Source of the DNA: Dethiosulfovibrio faecalis | Lineage (GTDB): Bacteria; Synergistota; Synergistia; Synergistales; Dethiosulfovibrionaceae | NCBI RefSeq assembly: GCF_021568795.1 | Contig: NZ_JAKGUE010000002.1 | Coordinates: forward strand, 62,001-126,000 | Length of the DNA: 64,000 nt | Direction of reading: 5' to 3' | In this document: positions 9,285-18,165 of the stretch, piece after piece | Numbering within the stretch: the stretch's first letter is position 1 | How the letters are laid out: each line of letters opens with the position of its first letter | The notes under the pieces: generated by a model | What the model was told of the DNA's origin: nothing | Databases searched by the model: none | Seen by the model: only the letters and a program-made list of their open reading frames with translations | Translations under genes and position numbers: made by a program

Positions 9285-9857
9285 ATGGATTTCGATTCCG
9301 TAAAGAACGGTCTAAGGAGGCTGTTTCTGTCCAGAGTTTCGATTCATAAAGCTATCTTGTCCGAGGGTTCTCGCAGGGTGGCCGTTTCGTCCGCTACCAG
9401 ATCCGTAGATGTTCATCCTCTCAGATCTCCGGTCAAGCTTACCGTATCTCGATGTGCTCAGTGGAGAGGTTTGAGGGCTAAAGGTAAAAAACTGGATCTT
9501 TTTATCTCTCCTCCCAAGGCCAGGGGAGGGAAGACCTCTCTCTCCTTCGACGTCTCGGTCGAGACCATCTCCCTTCGGTCCGACAGAGCCGAGACAAGAA
9601 ACGGTCTGGCCGTAATAGCCCGTATGCCGTTGATTAGAAGGAACAGGGTTCACTGGCTTCGCGGCGATCGACGGAAGGACCTCATGGCCGTCTATTATCC
9701 CATAATTAAGGATAGTCTCTTGAAAAGCGCACTGGAGAAAGAGAGCGGCGATCTCTATATCTGGTATAATTCATCCTGTCAAGGACGTTCCTCTCGGATG
9801 TTGTGTCTCGTCTCCGATCCCGGAAAGAGACCTCCTCTGGCGTGGAAATGGATTTGA
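9285..9857 (+). CDS. Basic protein of unknown function
   Basis: The 190-residue product is strongly basic (many Arg/Lys pairs) with no signal peptide or transmembrane segment. I use ATG 9285, four bases after the preceding stop; an overlapping TTG at 9264 is possible, and neither has a strong ribosome site. Segments such as GLRAKGKKLDLFISPP and RNRVHWLRGDRRKD look like beta hairpins of a nucleic-acid- or ligand-binding fold, but I recognise no family. It may work with the two small genes upstream. Confidence 0.55.
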   Translation: MDFDSVKNGLRRLFLSRVSIHKAILSEGSRRVAVSSATRSVDVHPLRSPVKLTVSRCAQWRGLRAKGKKLDLFISPPKARGGKTSLSFDVSVETISLRSDRAETRNGLAVIARMPLIRRNRVHWLRGDRRKDLMAVYYPIIKDSLLKSALEKESGDLYIWYNSSCQGRSSRMLCLVSDPGKRPPLAWKWI

Positions 9858-9913
9858 TATAGATTACCTATATTATCACGAGAGAAATGAAAGGAGACCC
9901 CAAGGGGAACGCA

Positions 9914-10396
9914 ATGGAAGAAAAGAAAAATGTCAAAGAGAACAGTTCGGTAAGCCCGGGAGACGTCGTCACTGGAGTTGTTGAGCAGGTTATGCCTTAT
10001 GGAGCTTTCGTCCGTCTGTCCACGGGGCAGAGGGCTATGGTCCACATATCTCAGTTGTCTCACAACTTCATCAAAAACGTGTCCGACGTGGTTTCGGCGG
10101 AGCAGGAAATCACGGCAAAGGTCATCAAGATCGACGACAAAGGGCGTATCGACCTGTCGATCAAGGCTATGTCCGAGCCTCCCGCACGCCCCAGCAGACC
10201 TCCTTTCCGCAAGCCAGGCGGATCGGGAGGAGGTCCGTCCGGAGGTTTCTCCAGGGAGAATTCAGCTCCTAAGACTCCGGAAGAGGATTTCGAGAGAAAA
10301 CTTTCAAGTTTTCTCAAGAAAAGCGAGGAGAAGATAGCGACATTGAACAGTGCCAAGTCGGGTGGAAGAGGCGGCCGAAAGAAGGGCGGACGTTAG
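9914..10396 (+). CDS. S1 RNA-binding domain protein (YugI/GSP13-like)
   Basis: The 160-residue protein has one S1 domain at residues ~15-85 (GDVVTGVVEQVMPYGAFVRL, then VHISQLSH and VKAKV-like strand IDDKGRIDLSIK). A Gly/Pro/Arg-rich low-complexity tail and a basic C-terminus follow. Single-S1 proteins of this shape bind ribosomes or RNA. ATG 9914 is chosen because AAGGGG lies 7 nt upstream; an in-frame ATG at 9887 has no convincing site. Confidence 0.85.
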   Translation: MEEKKNVKENSSVSPGDVVTGVVEQVMPYGAFVRLSTGQRAMVHISQLSHNFIKNVSDVVSAEQEITAKVIKIDDKGRIDLSIKAMSEPPARPSRPPFRKPGGSGGGPSGGFSRENSAPKTPEEDFERKLSSFLKKSEEKIATLNSAKSGGRGGRKKGGR

Positions 10397-10401
10397 ATTT
10401 T

Positions 10402-10971
10402 ATGACCGGAAGAGCCCCTTTGCCTTTCAGACGGGATATCGACATCGTGTCTCGTCAGATGGGGGGGAGGCATTTCGATCCGGCCTTTATCGTCGGCATA
10501 GCTCGTCGTTGCCGTTGGGGGGCCCCTCAGGTCTTGAGATGTTTTCCTCTTAGGAAGGGATTCCCGTTTCCTACCACCTTCTGGTTGTCCTGTCCGTGGC
10601 TGGCTCGATCTCTAGGAACTCTTGAATCCAAGGGGGGAGTTTCCTCGTTGGAGGATTTTCTTCTGTTACGGAAGGAAAGGTGGCGGGATTTTCAGCTTGA
10701 GCACAGGATTCTGCGTCTTCGTCTGCTTTCCTCGGGAGAAAAGCGTTTCCTGAGGTTGCACCGAAGACCTATCTGGGAGGTTATCAGATCTGGAGGAGTC
10801 GGAGGTATCCGCTATGTGCCGAACAGTCGTCCGACCGTGAAGTGCCTTCACCTTCAGGTCGCGTCTTGGTTGGCTTTAGGGCGTCACCCCGGAGAGGTTT
10901 GGCTAAGGGAGAACATTCCCGATGTATGCTGTCCCGACGGGAGATGTCTTTTAGACAGGACAGAGACTTGA
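10402..10971 (+). CDS. DUF501 family protein
   Basis: The 189-residue protein shows the DUF501 pattern: an RRCRWGAPQVLRCFPL block, then FPFPTTFWLSCPWLARSLGTLES, and near the end VKCLHLQVASWLALGRHPGEVW. The conserved Cys/His residues in these motifs (CPW, KCLH) hint at metal binding or a redox centre, but family function is not established. It begins 6 nt after the S1 gene and is the last gene before the tRNA cluster. Confidence 0.8.
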   Translation: MTGRAPLPFRRDIDIVSRQMGGRHFDPAFIVGIARRCRWGAPQVLRCFPLRKGFPFPTTFWLSCPWLARSLGTLESKGGVSSLEDFLLLRKERWRDFQLEHRILRLRLLSSGEKRFLRLHRRPIWEVIRSGGVGGIRYVPNSRPTVKCLHLQVASWLALGRHPGEVWLRENIPDVCCPDGRCLLDRTET

Positions 10972-10996
10972 CAACCTTGGACTGAGACAGTAAGAT
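10968..10996 (+). promoter_or_regulatory. Sigma-70-type promoter for the tRNA cluster
   Basis: TTGACA at 10968-10973 and TAAGAT at 10991-10996 are separated by exactly 17 bp. Transcription would start near 11003, about 20 nt before the first tRNA. This is a near-consensus housekeeping promoter and fits a stable RNA operon. Confidence 0.75.
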
Positions 10997-11021
10997 ACCC
11001 AAGCGTTCCCGGAATGCAGAA

Positions 11022-11097
11022 GAGCCGTTAGCTCAGTTGGCAGAGCACCGGACTTTTAATCCGGGTGTCGTGGGTTCGAATCCCACACGGCTCACCA
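11022..11097 (+). tRNA. tRNA-Lys (anticodon TTT)
   Basis: This is a 76-nt cloverleaf. The 7-bp acceptor stem pairs GAGCCGT with ACGGCTC. The anticodon loop reads CTTTTAA with TTT at positions 34-36, the T arm contains GGTTCGAATCC, and the CCA end is encoded. It is the first of three tRNAs spaced by only a few bases. Confidence 0.97.
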
Positions 11098-11100
11098 AGC

Positions 11101-11176
11101 GGTCCCATCGTCCAGGGGTCTAGGACACCGCCCTTTCACGGCGGCGACGCGGGTTCAAATCCCGCTGGGACCGCCA
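11101..11176 (+). tRNA. tRNA-Glu (anticodon TTC)
   Basis: The acceptor stem GGTCCCA pairs with TGGGACC. The anticodon stem CCGCC/GGCGG carries the loop CTTTCAC with TTC as anticodon, the T arm is GGTTCAAATCC, and CCA is encoded. It begins 3 nt after tRNA-Lys. Confidence 0.97.
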
Positions 11177-11183
11177 TTTTCTG

Positions 11184-11259
11184 GCCGGTGTAGCTCAGTT
11201 GGTAGAGCAGCGCACTCGTAATGCGCAGGTCTGCAGTTCGAATCTGCACACCGGCTCCA
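11184..11259 (+). tRNA. tRNA-Thr (anticodon CGT)
   Basis: The acceptor stem GCCGGTG pairs with CACCGGC. The anticodon stem GCGCA/TGCGC holds the loop CTCGTAA with CGT as anticodon, and CCA is encoded. This isoacceptor reads ACG codons. It is the last tRNA before the terminator. Confidence 0.97.
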
Positions 11260-11269
11260 GTGATCTCAG

Positions 11270-11302
11270 GGTTCTCGGTCTAGACCGAGAGCCTTTTTTT
11301 TA
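11270..11302 (+). terminator. Rho-independent terminator of the tRNA operon
   Basis: The inverted repeat GGTTCTCGGTC / GACCGAGAGCC (one G-T pair, 2-nt loop) is followed directly by eight T residues. Confidence 0.9.
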
Positions 11303-11324
11303 TCTCTCGAAAGGAGATTTCTAG

Positions 11325-11972
11325 GTGGACGAAAAAAAGCTTCTTCTTTTGCGTCACGGTCAGACGGATTGGAACATAGCCTTTAAATATCAGGGCTCCA
11401 TGGACATCCCACTCAACGGAGCGGGAGAGCTTCAGGCGGAAAAGACCGCTGAGAGATTGAACGAATGGGTTCCCGGCGTGTGTCTCGTCAGCCCGCTTCG
11501 AAGGGCCTTCAGAACCGCCGAGATAGTCTCCGAGAGGTGGCAGGGCGGACCGAAACTCTCCGTTATGGATGATCTGAGAGAGATCTCCTTCGGTGCCTGG
11601 GAGGGGATGTCTGTCGGCGAGGTTATGGATGCCTATTCCGACGAGTACGATCGCTGGCGGAACGACCCCGGTTCCTGGACCCCTCCGGGAGGCGAGCCCT
11701 TCGGGAAAGTCCGAGAAAGGGCGAAACGGGTGGTTTCCAAGGTCCTCTCCTGCGATGCAGAGAGGGTGTTGGCCGTCACTCACGGTGGACTGATACGAGC
11801 CATCGTGGCCGACCTTTTTTCTCTGCCCGATTCCTCCGTTTGGCGTTTCCGTCTGGATAACTGCGCCATGGTGGGGATCTCCTTCTGGAGAGGGAGTCCA
11901 TCTCTGATGTTTTTCAACGACAGCCTTCATCAACTTATGGAGACGGGTACAAAGCTTCCTTTATCCTTTTAG
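11325..11972 (+). CDS. Histidine phosphatase (phosphoglycerate mutase-like / CobC-like)
   Basis: The 215-residue protein belongs to the histidine phosphatase superfamily. The phospho-histidine motif LLRHGQTDWN is at residues 8-17, the second catalytic region includes SPLRRAFRTAEI, and the distal His is in VTHGGLIRA. Members include cofactor-dependent phosphoglycerate mutases and alpha-ribazole-phosphate phosphatases; the substrate cannot be settled here. It starts with GTG behind AAGGAGA, just past the tRNA terminator, and sits upstream of a sigma factor. Confidence 0.85.
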   Translation: MDEKKLLLLRHGQTDWNIAFKYQGSMDIPLNGAGELQAEKTAERLNEWVPGVCLVSPLRRAFRTAEIVSERWQGGPKLSVMDDLREISFGAWEGMSVGEVMDAYSDEYDRWRNDPGSWTPPGGEPFGKVRERAKRVVSKVLSCDAERVLAVTHGGLIRAIVADLFSLPDSSVWRFRLDNCAMVGISFWRGSPSLMFFNDSLHQLMETGTKLPLSF

Positions 11973-12040
11973 ATAGTCCCCTTTTTTCCCCTTAGCTGGT
12001 AAAATAACCTTCGGGATTATGCAGAAAAGGGGGCATCGCT

Positions 12041-12610
12041 ATGGAGGGAAACCGTCTAGCCGAAGAGGAAGAACGACGGCTTTGGTCGTCTCTAGAGGAC
12101 GGAGATCCCTCCGCCAGGGAAGATCTCATATTGGCCTATCGTCCCTTGGTCTTTTGGATCGCCAAGAAGTTCAACGTGAGTGGGGACATCTACCCCGACC
12201 TGATTCAGGAGGGGATGATGGCTCTCATAAAGGGAATAGATAGCTTCGACCCATCTAGAGGTTTTCGTTTCACCACGTACGGTTACTACAGAATAAGAGG
12301 CCAAATGTTGAACTATCTCCAGAGGAAGGAAGCCAAGGCCCCCTTCCCCATGGAAAATTTCGACGAAGAGCTCCGAGATCCTATGTCGTCGGAGACTATA
12401 GACGCAGTACTGGATCTGAAGGACGGACTGAGTCATCTTCCGGAGAGAGAAGCCAGGATATTGTCCGATCTGATAATGGAGGGGCGCAACGCCAAGGACG
12501 TAGCAATGGAGGAGAATATAGACGTCAGTCACGTCTACAGACTCAGGAGAAAGGCCTTGGGTTGGCTGAAATCGTGGCTTTCTCCGAACGATGCCACTTC
12601 CAGAGGTTGA
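12041..12610 (+). CDS. Short sigma-70 family sigma factor
   Basis: The 189-residue protein has a recognisable sigma region 2 (LAYRPLVFWIAKKF, then DLIQEGMMALIKGIDSFDP and FTTYGYYRIRGQMLNYL). Region 4 is at the C-terminus (LPEREARILSDL... helix-turn-helix to RLRRKALGWL), with only a short linker and no region 3. This resembles alternative sigma factors such as SigH or ECF-like proteins. The next gene encodes a small protein with one membrane span, the topology of many anti-sigma factors, and bamA and the lipid A genes follow. A role in envelope gene control is therefore plausible but unproven. Confidence 0.82.
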   Translation: MEGNRLAEEEERRLWSSLEDGDPSAREDLILAYRPLVFWIAKKFNVSGDIYPDLIQEGMMALIKGIDSFDPSRGFRFTTYGYYRIRGQMLNYLQRKEAKAPFPMENFDEELRDPMSSETIDAVLDLKDGLSHLPEREARILSDLIMEGRNAKDVAMEENIDVSHVYRLRRKALGWLKSWLSPNDATSRG

Positions 12611-12662
12611 TCGGGGATACTTTTACGCAGGATGATACCTTATTTTGCGGGAGGGTCCTCTT

Positions 12663-13256
12663 ATGGACGGAAAGATAAAAAAGGTCCAACGATGGTTGGA
12701 ACGTTGTCTGGTAGCCTGTAAGTCCCGTTCCTGGGAAAACGCATTGGCCGATATGGAATGCGCCTCTGCGGAAATGGAGAACGCCAGGAGAGAGCTTTGG
12801 TCCATCGTCGACGGAAGCAGAGTCAAGACGCGAACTCGCCGATTCTCCAGATCAATCGGGGCCTCGATCGCCGCGGCCGTGTTCGTTTTGGTGACGGCCT
12901 TTCCTGTTTCGATGCCCGAACCAGTCCGCAGGGCCGTGAGAGCCTCCCTCGCATGGGAGGATCAGAAAGCCCTCCTGGAGCTGGTCACTCGGGACGAAAG
13001 GGAGATGTTGCTTATGTTGAGAAAAAACCTCAGCAGTGCGAATATCCCCGAGCGAGATCCTGAGACCCCGGCGGTCCGAGAGAATCCGTCGGATCGGGTT
13101 TCCATGAGGGCCGTAAAGGTCGAAAAAACAGGGCGATTAGTCAAAGACGGATCCTCCGAAAGCGAGGTTCCGCTGGATAGGTTTATAGAGCTTATGGAAA
13201 TTGGACAGAGGGCGCTGAGGACCGACGACGGTCCCGTCCTGTTGGAAGAGAGATGA
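12663..13256 (+). CDS. Single-pass membrane protein; possible anti-sigma factor
   Basis: The 197-residue protein has a basic, helical cytoplasmic N-terminus (~1-62), one transmembrane segment (SIGASIAAAVFVLVTAFPV, ~64-82), and a charged, extracytoplasmic C-terminal part. GGGAGG at 12649-12654 selects ATG 12663. I do not recognise a family; no zinc-binding HxxxCxxC motif is seen. Inference from topology and from the adjacent sigma gene suggests anti-sigma function, but it could equally be an unrelated envelope protein. Confidence 0.6.
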   Translation: MDGKIKKVQRWLERCLVACKSRSWENALADMECASAEMENARRELWSIVDGSRVKTRTRRFSRSIGASIAAAVFVLVTAFPVSMPEPVRRAVRASLAWEDQKALLELVTRDEREMLLMLRKNLSSANIPERDPETPAVRENPSDRVSMRAVKVEKTGRLVKDGSSESEVPLDRFIELMEIGQRALRTDDGPVLLEER

Positions 13257-13282
13257 ACTAACATCCGGAAGGAGAGGGTCTT

Positions 13283-15016
13283 GTGAGGCGACCGTCGGTA
13301 TCTTTGCTTTTAGCCATAGGACTGGTAGCTGTGTTTTTTTCCGTAGCCAGCGCTGCGCCAGTGGTCACCATGATAGACGTACAGGGAAACGAGGAGGTCG
13401 TCTCCCAGCATATTCTCGGGGTCGTCCAGACCAAGATAGGAGAGCCCTTGGATCAGGACGTTCTCAAGAAGGACATAGAGGCCATCTATGGCCTGGGATT
13501 TTTTTCCTACGTGGATGCCAAGATAGACCCCTACAACGGAGGTGCGGCTGTTACCTACGTTGTGACCGAAAACCCCGTGGTCGAGAAGGTCGAGTTCATA
13601 GGGAATACGGTCTACAGCGAAGAAGACCTCATGAAGCAGGTCTTCACTACCCCCGGAACCGTATTCAACCGGGTCTTTTTTCGCCACGACCTTCAGAGAA
13701 TAAGGGACAAGTTTCAGGAAGACGGCTACGTCATGATGCGTATCGAGGACGTTCAGGTCGAGGGAGGTATCGTCAAGGTCTATGTACTGGAGCCTCGGAT
13801 CGGAGAGATCGTCATACAGGGTAACAGAAAGACCAAGACCTATGTCGTACGTCGGGTCATAGACGTAAAAGAGGGTGATCTGTTCAACTCCATCAGACTT
13901 CGTCATTCCCTCAACAAGATAAGGGCGCTTGGCTATTTCGAGGACGTCAGCGTAGGTTTCGAGCCTTCCGAAGACGGCTCGGGAGATATGGACCTCATCC
14001 TTACCGTTAAGGAACAGAAGACCGGCAGGGTGTCCTTTTCCATCAGTCACGGTTCCAGCAGCGGCTGGGGGGGCGGGGTGTCCTACGGCGACTCCAACAT
14101 GGCGGGAAGGGGAGTCAACCTGGACGTGGGGTTCGAGGCCGGAGATTACGAGGGATACTGGGCCAGCCTCTCCGACAACTACATGGACGAAAAGACCTAC
14201 GCATGGAAGATCGGTGCTTACAGCAGAGAGTACGAGGACAGATCCTATTGGGATAACAGCATATCCACCAATGGAGAGCTCTTCGATTACGACGAGAAGC
14301 GCAAGGGTGGATACATCGGAGCGGGAAAGAAGTTCAAGGGTGACGATAAGCTAAGCTGGTTCGTCACGCTCGACTGGCACGACAGCGACGTAGAGTTCAA
14401 GAGCGGCTCCAGGGATCAGTTCGATCTCGCCACCGCCAACGGCGGGACCAGCGGTACAAATTTCTCCGTGGAGGGGAAGATTACAAGAAATAACCTGGAT
14501 CCCTATCTCAGCTACAAAAAAGGCGATGTCGAGACCATCGCGATAGAGCACGCCATGGAGCTTCTTGGGGGAGATTGGACTTTCACGAAATACTGGTTTG
14601 AGGGCAAGGCCTTTCTTCCCATCAAGGACGTGGAGGATCTGGTCGACATAAACATCAAGAAGGATAACCCGGTGTACATAGCTGCCAGGATAAAGGCCGG
14701 TTCGTCAAGTGGCACCATCCCCTGGATGGAACGCTACGAAATAGGAGGTTCCACCACCCTGAGGGGGTACGAGTCGGGACAGTTCAAGGGAGAGGAGATG
14801 CTTCTCGGTAACTTCGAGCTCCACGTTCCCATAGAGGAGGCCTTCTCCTTCGTCCTGTTCTACGATATAGGGAACACCGAGATGAGCTTCTCCGACATGA
14901 TAGACGACTACGGTTTTGGGGTGAGGGTTAGGACTCCTTTGGGCAATCTGCGTCTGGACTACGCTAACGGCGATGACGACTCGCAGTTCCACTTCGGGTT
15001 CGGCGAAATTTTCTGA
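13283..15016 (+). CDS. bamA: BamA / Omp85 outer-membrane assembly protein
   Basis: The 577-residue protein has a signal peptide (to about residue 24, VASAAP) and three POTRA domains (~28-100, 101-175, 176-245). POTRA markers such as GNEEV, GNTVYS and GNRKTK are visible. A 16-stranded-barrel-type C-terminal region follows, ending in Phe, the outer-membrane insertion signal. It folds beta-barrel proteins into the outer membrane. With three rather than five POTRAs it is shorter than proteobacterial BamA. GTG start behind AAGGAGAGG. It heads the lipid A operon, as in many diderms. Confidence 0.93.
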   Translation: MRRPSVSLLLAIGLVAVFFSVASAAPVVTMIDVQGNEEVVSQHILGVVQTKIGEPLDQDVLKKDIEAIYGLGFFSYVDAKIDPYNGGAAVTYVVTENPVVEKVEFIGNTVYSEEDLMKQVFTTPGTVFNRVFFRHDLQRIRDKFQEDGYVMMRIEDVQVEGGIVKVYVLEPRIGEIVIQGNRKTKTYVVRRVIDVKEGDLFNSIRLRHSLNKIRALGYFEDVSVGFEPSEDGSGDMDLILTVKEQKTGRVSFSISHGSSSGWGGGVSYGDSNMAGRGVNLDVGFEAGDYEGYWASLSDNYMDEKTYAWKIGAYSREYEDRSYWDNSISTNGELFDYDEKRKGGYIGAGKKFKGDDKLSWFVTLDWHDSDVEFKSGSRDQFDLATANGGTSGTNFSVEGKITRNNLDPYLSYKKGDVETIAIEHAMELLGGDWTFTKYWFEGKAFLPIKDVEDLVDINIKKDNPVYIAARIKAGSSSGTIPWMERYEIGGSTTLRGYESGQFKGEEMLLGNFELHVPIEEAFSFVLFYDIGNTEMSFSDMIDDYGFGVRVRTPLGNLRLDYANGDDDSQFHFGFGEIF

Positions 15017-16277
15017 TCGAGGTCGAGAGAAGGGCCTTAGGGGGGCTGTGGCGGCCGTCACTGTCGCCCTGGCCCTCCTTTTTTCGTCCTCGGTCTTGCC
15101 GGCGTTGGGAGCCGAGATAAGGGTTTCCGGTGCGCCATTATGGATCTCCGCCGCGGCGGAGAGAGCGGTGGATGCCGTATGGTCCGAGCTTTCTAGGAGC
15201 GGGCTGTCCCGCTTGCGGGCGGTGGAGACTCTCGGTCTTGTCTCCAGCCGACTTTTCAACGGTTACGACATCGACGTCGTTAAAAACGGACGGGAAAATC
15301 CGTCCATAGTCCTATCGGCAGAAAAGATTCTTCCCTGGGAGATCGAGTTCATCTCGCCGGATCTCAAGGAACCCTTCTCTCGCTGGATGGACGACGATCT
15401 CAAATCGGTCGAATCGGAGATGTTGGGGAAACTCTCCGGTGTCCCCTATCAGGCCCTGACCTGGGGAGACGACGCCTTCAGATCGGAGCTACGAGCGGTT
15501 ATGGAGGATAAAATGCCCGGCTGGAGAGGGGGGGCAATCGTTCGGTTTAAGGAGGAGGGAGTACTCCTCGAGTTGACCGTCACGCCCGAATCTCCCTACG
15601 TCTTGGCTACCGATCCGACCATATATTCCGGAACCTTGCCCAACATACTTATGGACAGGCTGAAGGAGTCTTTGTTGAAGGATCTTTCTCCGGTTATGGG
15701 GCTTCCCGTATCGTGGATCGAATCCCATGGCGAAGCCTTGGATCGATGGGCTAGCGCCATGGTAGAGAGGAGAAACACCGTCTCTAACTCCAGGTCCGAT
15801 GTGAGTATATCGGTGGTTCCCAGTCAGATAACCAAGGTTGATGCCCTGGTGGAGAGTCGACGTTACGTTCTCAGGGCCTGGTTAGCCGCTCAGGCCGGTG
15901 CCAACGGCAGGTCCCCCGAATTGGGGTTTCATATAGGTCGTTTCGTCAAGCTGGTTCCCCGGTGGGAGTCGGAACTTTACGGCGAATTCCTGGTCGACCT
16001 GGAAAACTGGAGTCTAGAGAGCCGTGTCGGCCTCAGATGGGGGCTGGTAGATCCGGTCTGGATAGGAGTCGAGTACGTCGATCCCGACGACGAACTTTGG
16101 TACAGGCTGTGGGTTAGGGGACACAAAAAAGGACCTTATTTCTGGTGCCGTTATAGCGAGGACTACGAAAACCAGATGGCCCTGGGATACAGGATAAACC
16201 AGGTCGTCTCGGTGGAAGTCAATTACGACGATCGTTACGACGACCGGTGGAGTCTTCGTGCCATAGGCGATCTGTGA
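14973..16277 (+). CDS. Exported, beta-rich protein between bamA and lpxD; possible outer-membrane protein
   Basis: The product is 434 residues if started at ATG 14973, which lies inside the bamA end. A GTG at 15048 would remove a polar N-terminus and start right at a signal-peptide core ([18 protein letters not shown]). The C-terminal ~120 residues alternate polar and aromatic residues with repeated turns ([20 protein letters not shown]), as in outer-membrane beta strands. No family is recognised; it is not an OmpH/Skp chaperone, which often occupies this slot. Context suggests a helper or client of BamA. Confidence 0.65.
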   Translation: MTTRSSTSGSAKFSDRGREKGLRGAVAAVTVALALLFSSSVLPALGAEIRVSGAPLWISAAAERAVDAVWSELSRSGLSRLRAVETLGLVSSRLFNGYDIDVVKNGRENPSIVLSAEKILPWEIEFISPDLKEPFSRWMDDDLKSVESEMLGKLSGVPYQALTWGDDAFRSELRAVMEDKMPGWRGGAIVRFKEEGVLLELTVTPESPYVLATDPTIYSGTLPNILMDRLKESLLKDLSPVMGLPVSWIESHGEALDRWASAMVERRNTVSNSRSDVSISVVPSQITKVDALVESRRYVLRAWLAAQAGANGRSPELGFHIGRFVKLVPRWESELYGEFLVDLENWSLESRVGLRWGLVDPVWIGVEYVDPDDELWYRLWVRGHKKGPYFWCRYSEDYENQMALGYRINQVVSVEVNYDDRYDDRWSLRAIGDL

Positions 16278-16308
16278 GATCGATCGTCGAGAGGAGAGAG
16301 AGCTTTAT

Positions 16309-17325
16309 ATGTCGTACAGTCTGAGTCAGCTTTCCGAGATACTGGAGGGCCGATGTATAGGAAAGGGAGACTTCCTGATTCAGAGGGTCTCCACCCCGGA
16401 GGAAGCATCGGAGGGCAGCATAGTGGTGGTCCTCGACGGCAGAATATTGAAGGATATTCCCCGCGAGGTGTCGATAGTCGGTAAAGAAGAGGCGTTTTCC
16501 GACGGCAGAAGAGGCATCTCCGTTCGGGAGCCCAGATTGGCGATGGCCGTCATTCTCGGGCTCTTTCAGAAAAAAGCGACCGTTTCGGAGGGGGTAGACC
16601 CTTCGGCTGTGGTCCATCGATCAGCCTACGTGGACGAAAACGCCTCCATCGGGCCCCTCTGCGTTCTGTCCGAAGGGGCCTCGGTGTCGGCCGGGGCGGT
16701 CCTCAGGGCAAACGTCTTCGTAGGAGAGGGAGTCTCTATCGGTGAGGACTCGGTGATAGAACCGGGAGTGGTTATATATCAGGGATGTTCCGTAGGCGAC
16801 AGGGTTCTTATACACGGCAACGTCGTTATAGGAGCGGACGGTTTCGGTCATATACCGGCCTCCGAGGGACGCCGGGTCGTCAAGATTCCCCAGATAGGTG
16901 GAGTTCGGATCTGCGACGACGTCGAGATAGGGGCCAATACGTCCATTGACAGGGGAACCATAGGTGACACCGTCATAGGCGAGGGAACCAAGATAGATAA
17001 CCACATACAGATAGGTCACAACGTCTCCATCGGTAAAGACTGTCTATTGGCCGCTCAGGCGGGAATTGCAGGTAGCGCCGTCCTGGAGGACAGGGTTGTG
17101 ATGGCAGCTAGATCGGGAGTTCAGGATCACATCAGGGTGGGGTCGGACTCGGTTGTCGCCGCCTCGGGAGGGGTCACCAAAGACCTTCCCTCCGGCTCGC
17201 TCGTATCCGGGTTTCCCGCCAGGAACCACCGTGCCAAGCTTCGACAGGATGCCTACACCTCTAGAATAGGGGATCTCTTCGATAGAGTGAAGCGTCTGGA
17301 GCGGCTTATATCGGAGGACAGTTGA
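16309..17325 (+). CDS. lpxD: LpxD, UDP-3-O-acylglucosamine N-acyltransferase
   Basis: The 338-residue protein has an N-terminal uridine-binding domain (~1-95) and a left-handed beta-helix of hexapeptide repeats (~100-300). The catalytic His is H237 in QIGHNV, and the ADGFGHI loop is present. It adds the second acyl chain to UDP-3-O-acyl-glucosamine, the third step of lipid A synthesis. It lies one base from lpxC, in the classical lpxD-lpxC-fabZ-lpxA cluster. Confidence 0.95.
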   Translation: MSYSLSQLSEILEGRCIGKGDFLIQRVSTPEEASEGSIVVVLDGRILKDIPREVSIVGKEEAFSDGRRGISVREPRLAMAVILGLFQKKATVSEGVDPSAVVHRSAYVDENASIGPLCVLSEGASVSAGAVLRANVFVGEGVSIGEDSVIEPGVVIYQGCSVGDRVLIHGNVVIGADGFGHIPASEGRRVVKIPQIGGVRICDDVEIGANTSIDRGTIGDTVIGEGTKIDNHIQIGHNVSIGKDCLLAAQAGIAGSAVLEDRVVMAARSGVQDHIRVGSDSVVAASGGVTKDLPSGSLVSGFPARNHRAKLRQDAYTSRIGDLFDRVKRLERLISEDS

Positions 17326-17326
17326 C

Positions 17327-18160
17327 GTGTCCCCCAGGTATCTTCTCGATAGAGAGGTCCTTTTCCGAGGGATAGGGCTTCATTCCGGCCTGGACTGTGG
17401 CGTACGGGTCTTCCCCTCTGGCAGGAGAGGAATAACTCTCTATCGGGACGGATCTTTTTTCCCACTCGATCGTCTCGAATGGGACGGCGACGGAAGAGGG
17501 ACCGTTCTCATTCTGCCTGACGGCTATAAAGTTAGGACGGTGGAGCATCTGTTCGGAGCTATAGCAGGATTGGGTTTGGACGAGGTTGCCGTGGATGTCG
17601 CCGGAGGAGAGATCCCTGCCATGGACGGCTGTGCTTCGTCCTTTGCGGAAGCCCTGTTGAAGGCCGGGGTGACTGAAAACGGATTTATCGATCCCTTGAG
17701 GTTGGACGAACCGGTAGCGGTAGACGACCGATCCCTGGGAAGGTCGGTGGTGGCACTGCCCTACGACGGATTGAGGGTGACCTACGTTATCGACTATCCC
17801 GGCACTGCCATAGGAACTCAATGCCTCTCTATGGACCTGAGCCGTGATAATTTTATCGACCGGATAGCCTCGTGTCGTACTTTCGCCATGATGGAGGACG
17901 TCGAGACCCTTAGAAAAAGCGGGCTTTCTCTGGGAGGCTCATTAGAAAACGCCATGGTGGTGGACGGACGGAAAGTTCTGGCCAAGGGCGGACTTCGATT
18001 CGAGGACGAGTTCGTTCGCCATAAGATACTTGACCTATTGGGAGATCTAGTGTTGCTCGGTCGCCCCCTGGCCGCCCACGTCATAGCCATTAAAGCCGGT
18101 CATTCCATGCATCAGAGACTGGTAAAAGAGATAGCTAAAAGAATAATATCGGAGGATTGA
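17327..18160 (+). CDS. lpxC: LpxC, UDP-3-O-acyl-GlcNAc deacetylase
   Basis: The 277-residue zinc enzyme has its metal ligands visible as H74 (VEHLF) and H232 with D236 (RHKILDLLGD). The general-acid His is H259 (KAGHS). It performs the committed step of lipid A synthesis. GTG start one base after the lpxD stop. It is a stand-alone LpxC, not fused to FabZ. Confidence 0.95.
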   Translation: MSPRYLLDREVLFRGIGLHSGLDCGVRVFPSGRRGITLYRDGSFFPLDRLEWDGDGRGTVLILPDGYKVRTVEHLFGAIAGLGLDEVAVDVAGGEIPAMDGCASSFAEALLKAGVTENGFIDPLRLDEPVAVDDRSLGRSVVALPYDGLRVTYVIDYPGTAIGTQCLSMDLSRDNFIDRIASCRTFAMMEDVETLRKSGLSLGGSLENAMVVDGRKVLAKGGLRFEDEFVRHKILDLLGDLVLLGRPLAAHVIAIKAGHSMHQRLVKEIAKRIISED

Positions 18161-18165
18161 TCGTT

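Noticed and set aside
9764-9769. TATAAT inside the 9285-9857 gene as promoter for the S1 gene
   Set aside because: No matching -35 element and it lies within a coding region, so it is probably chance.
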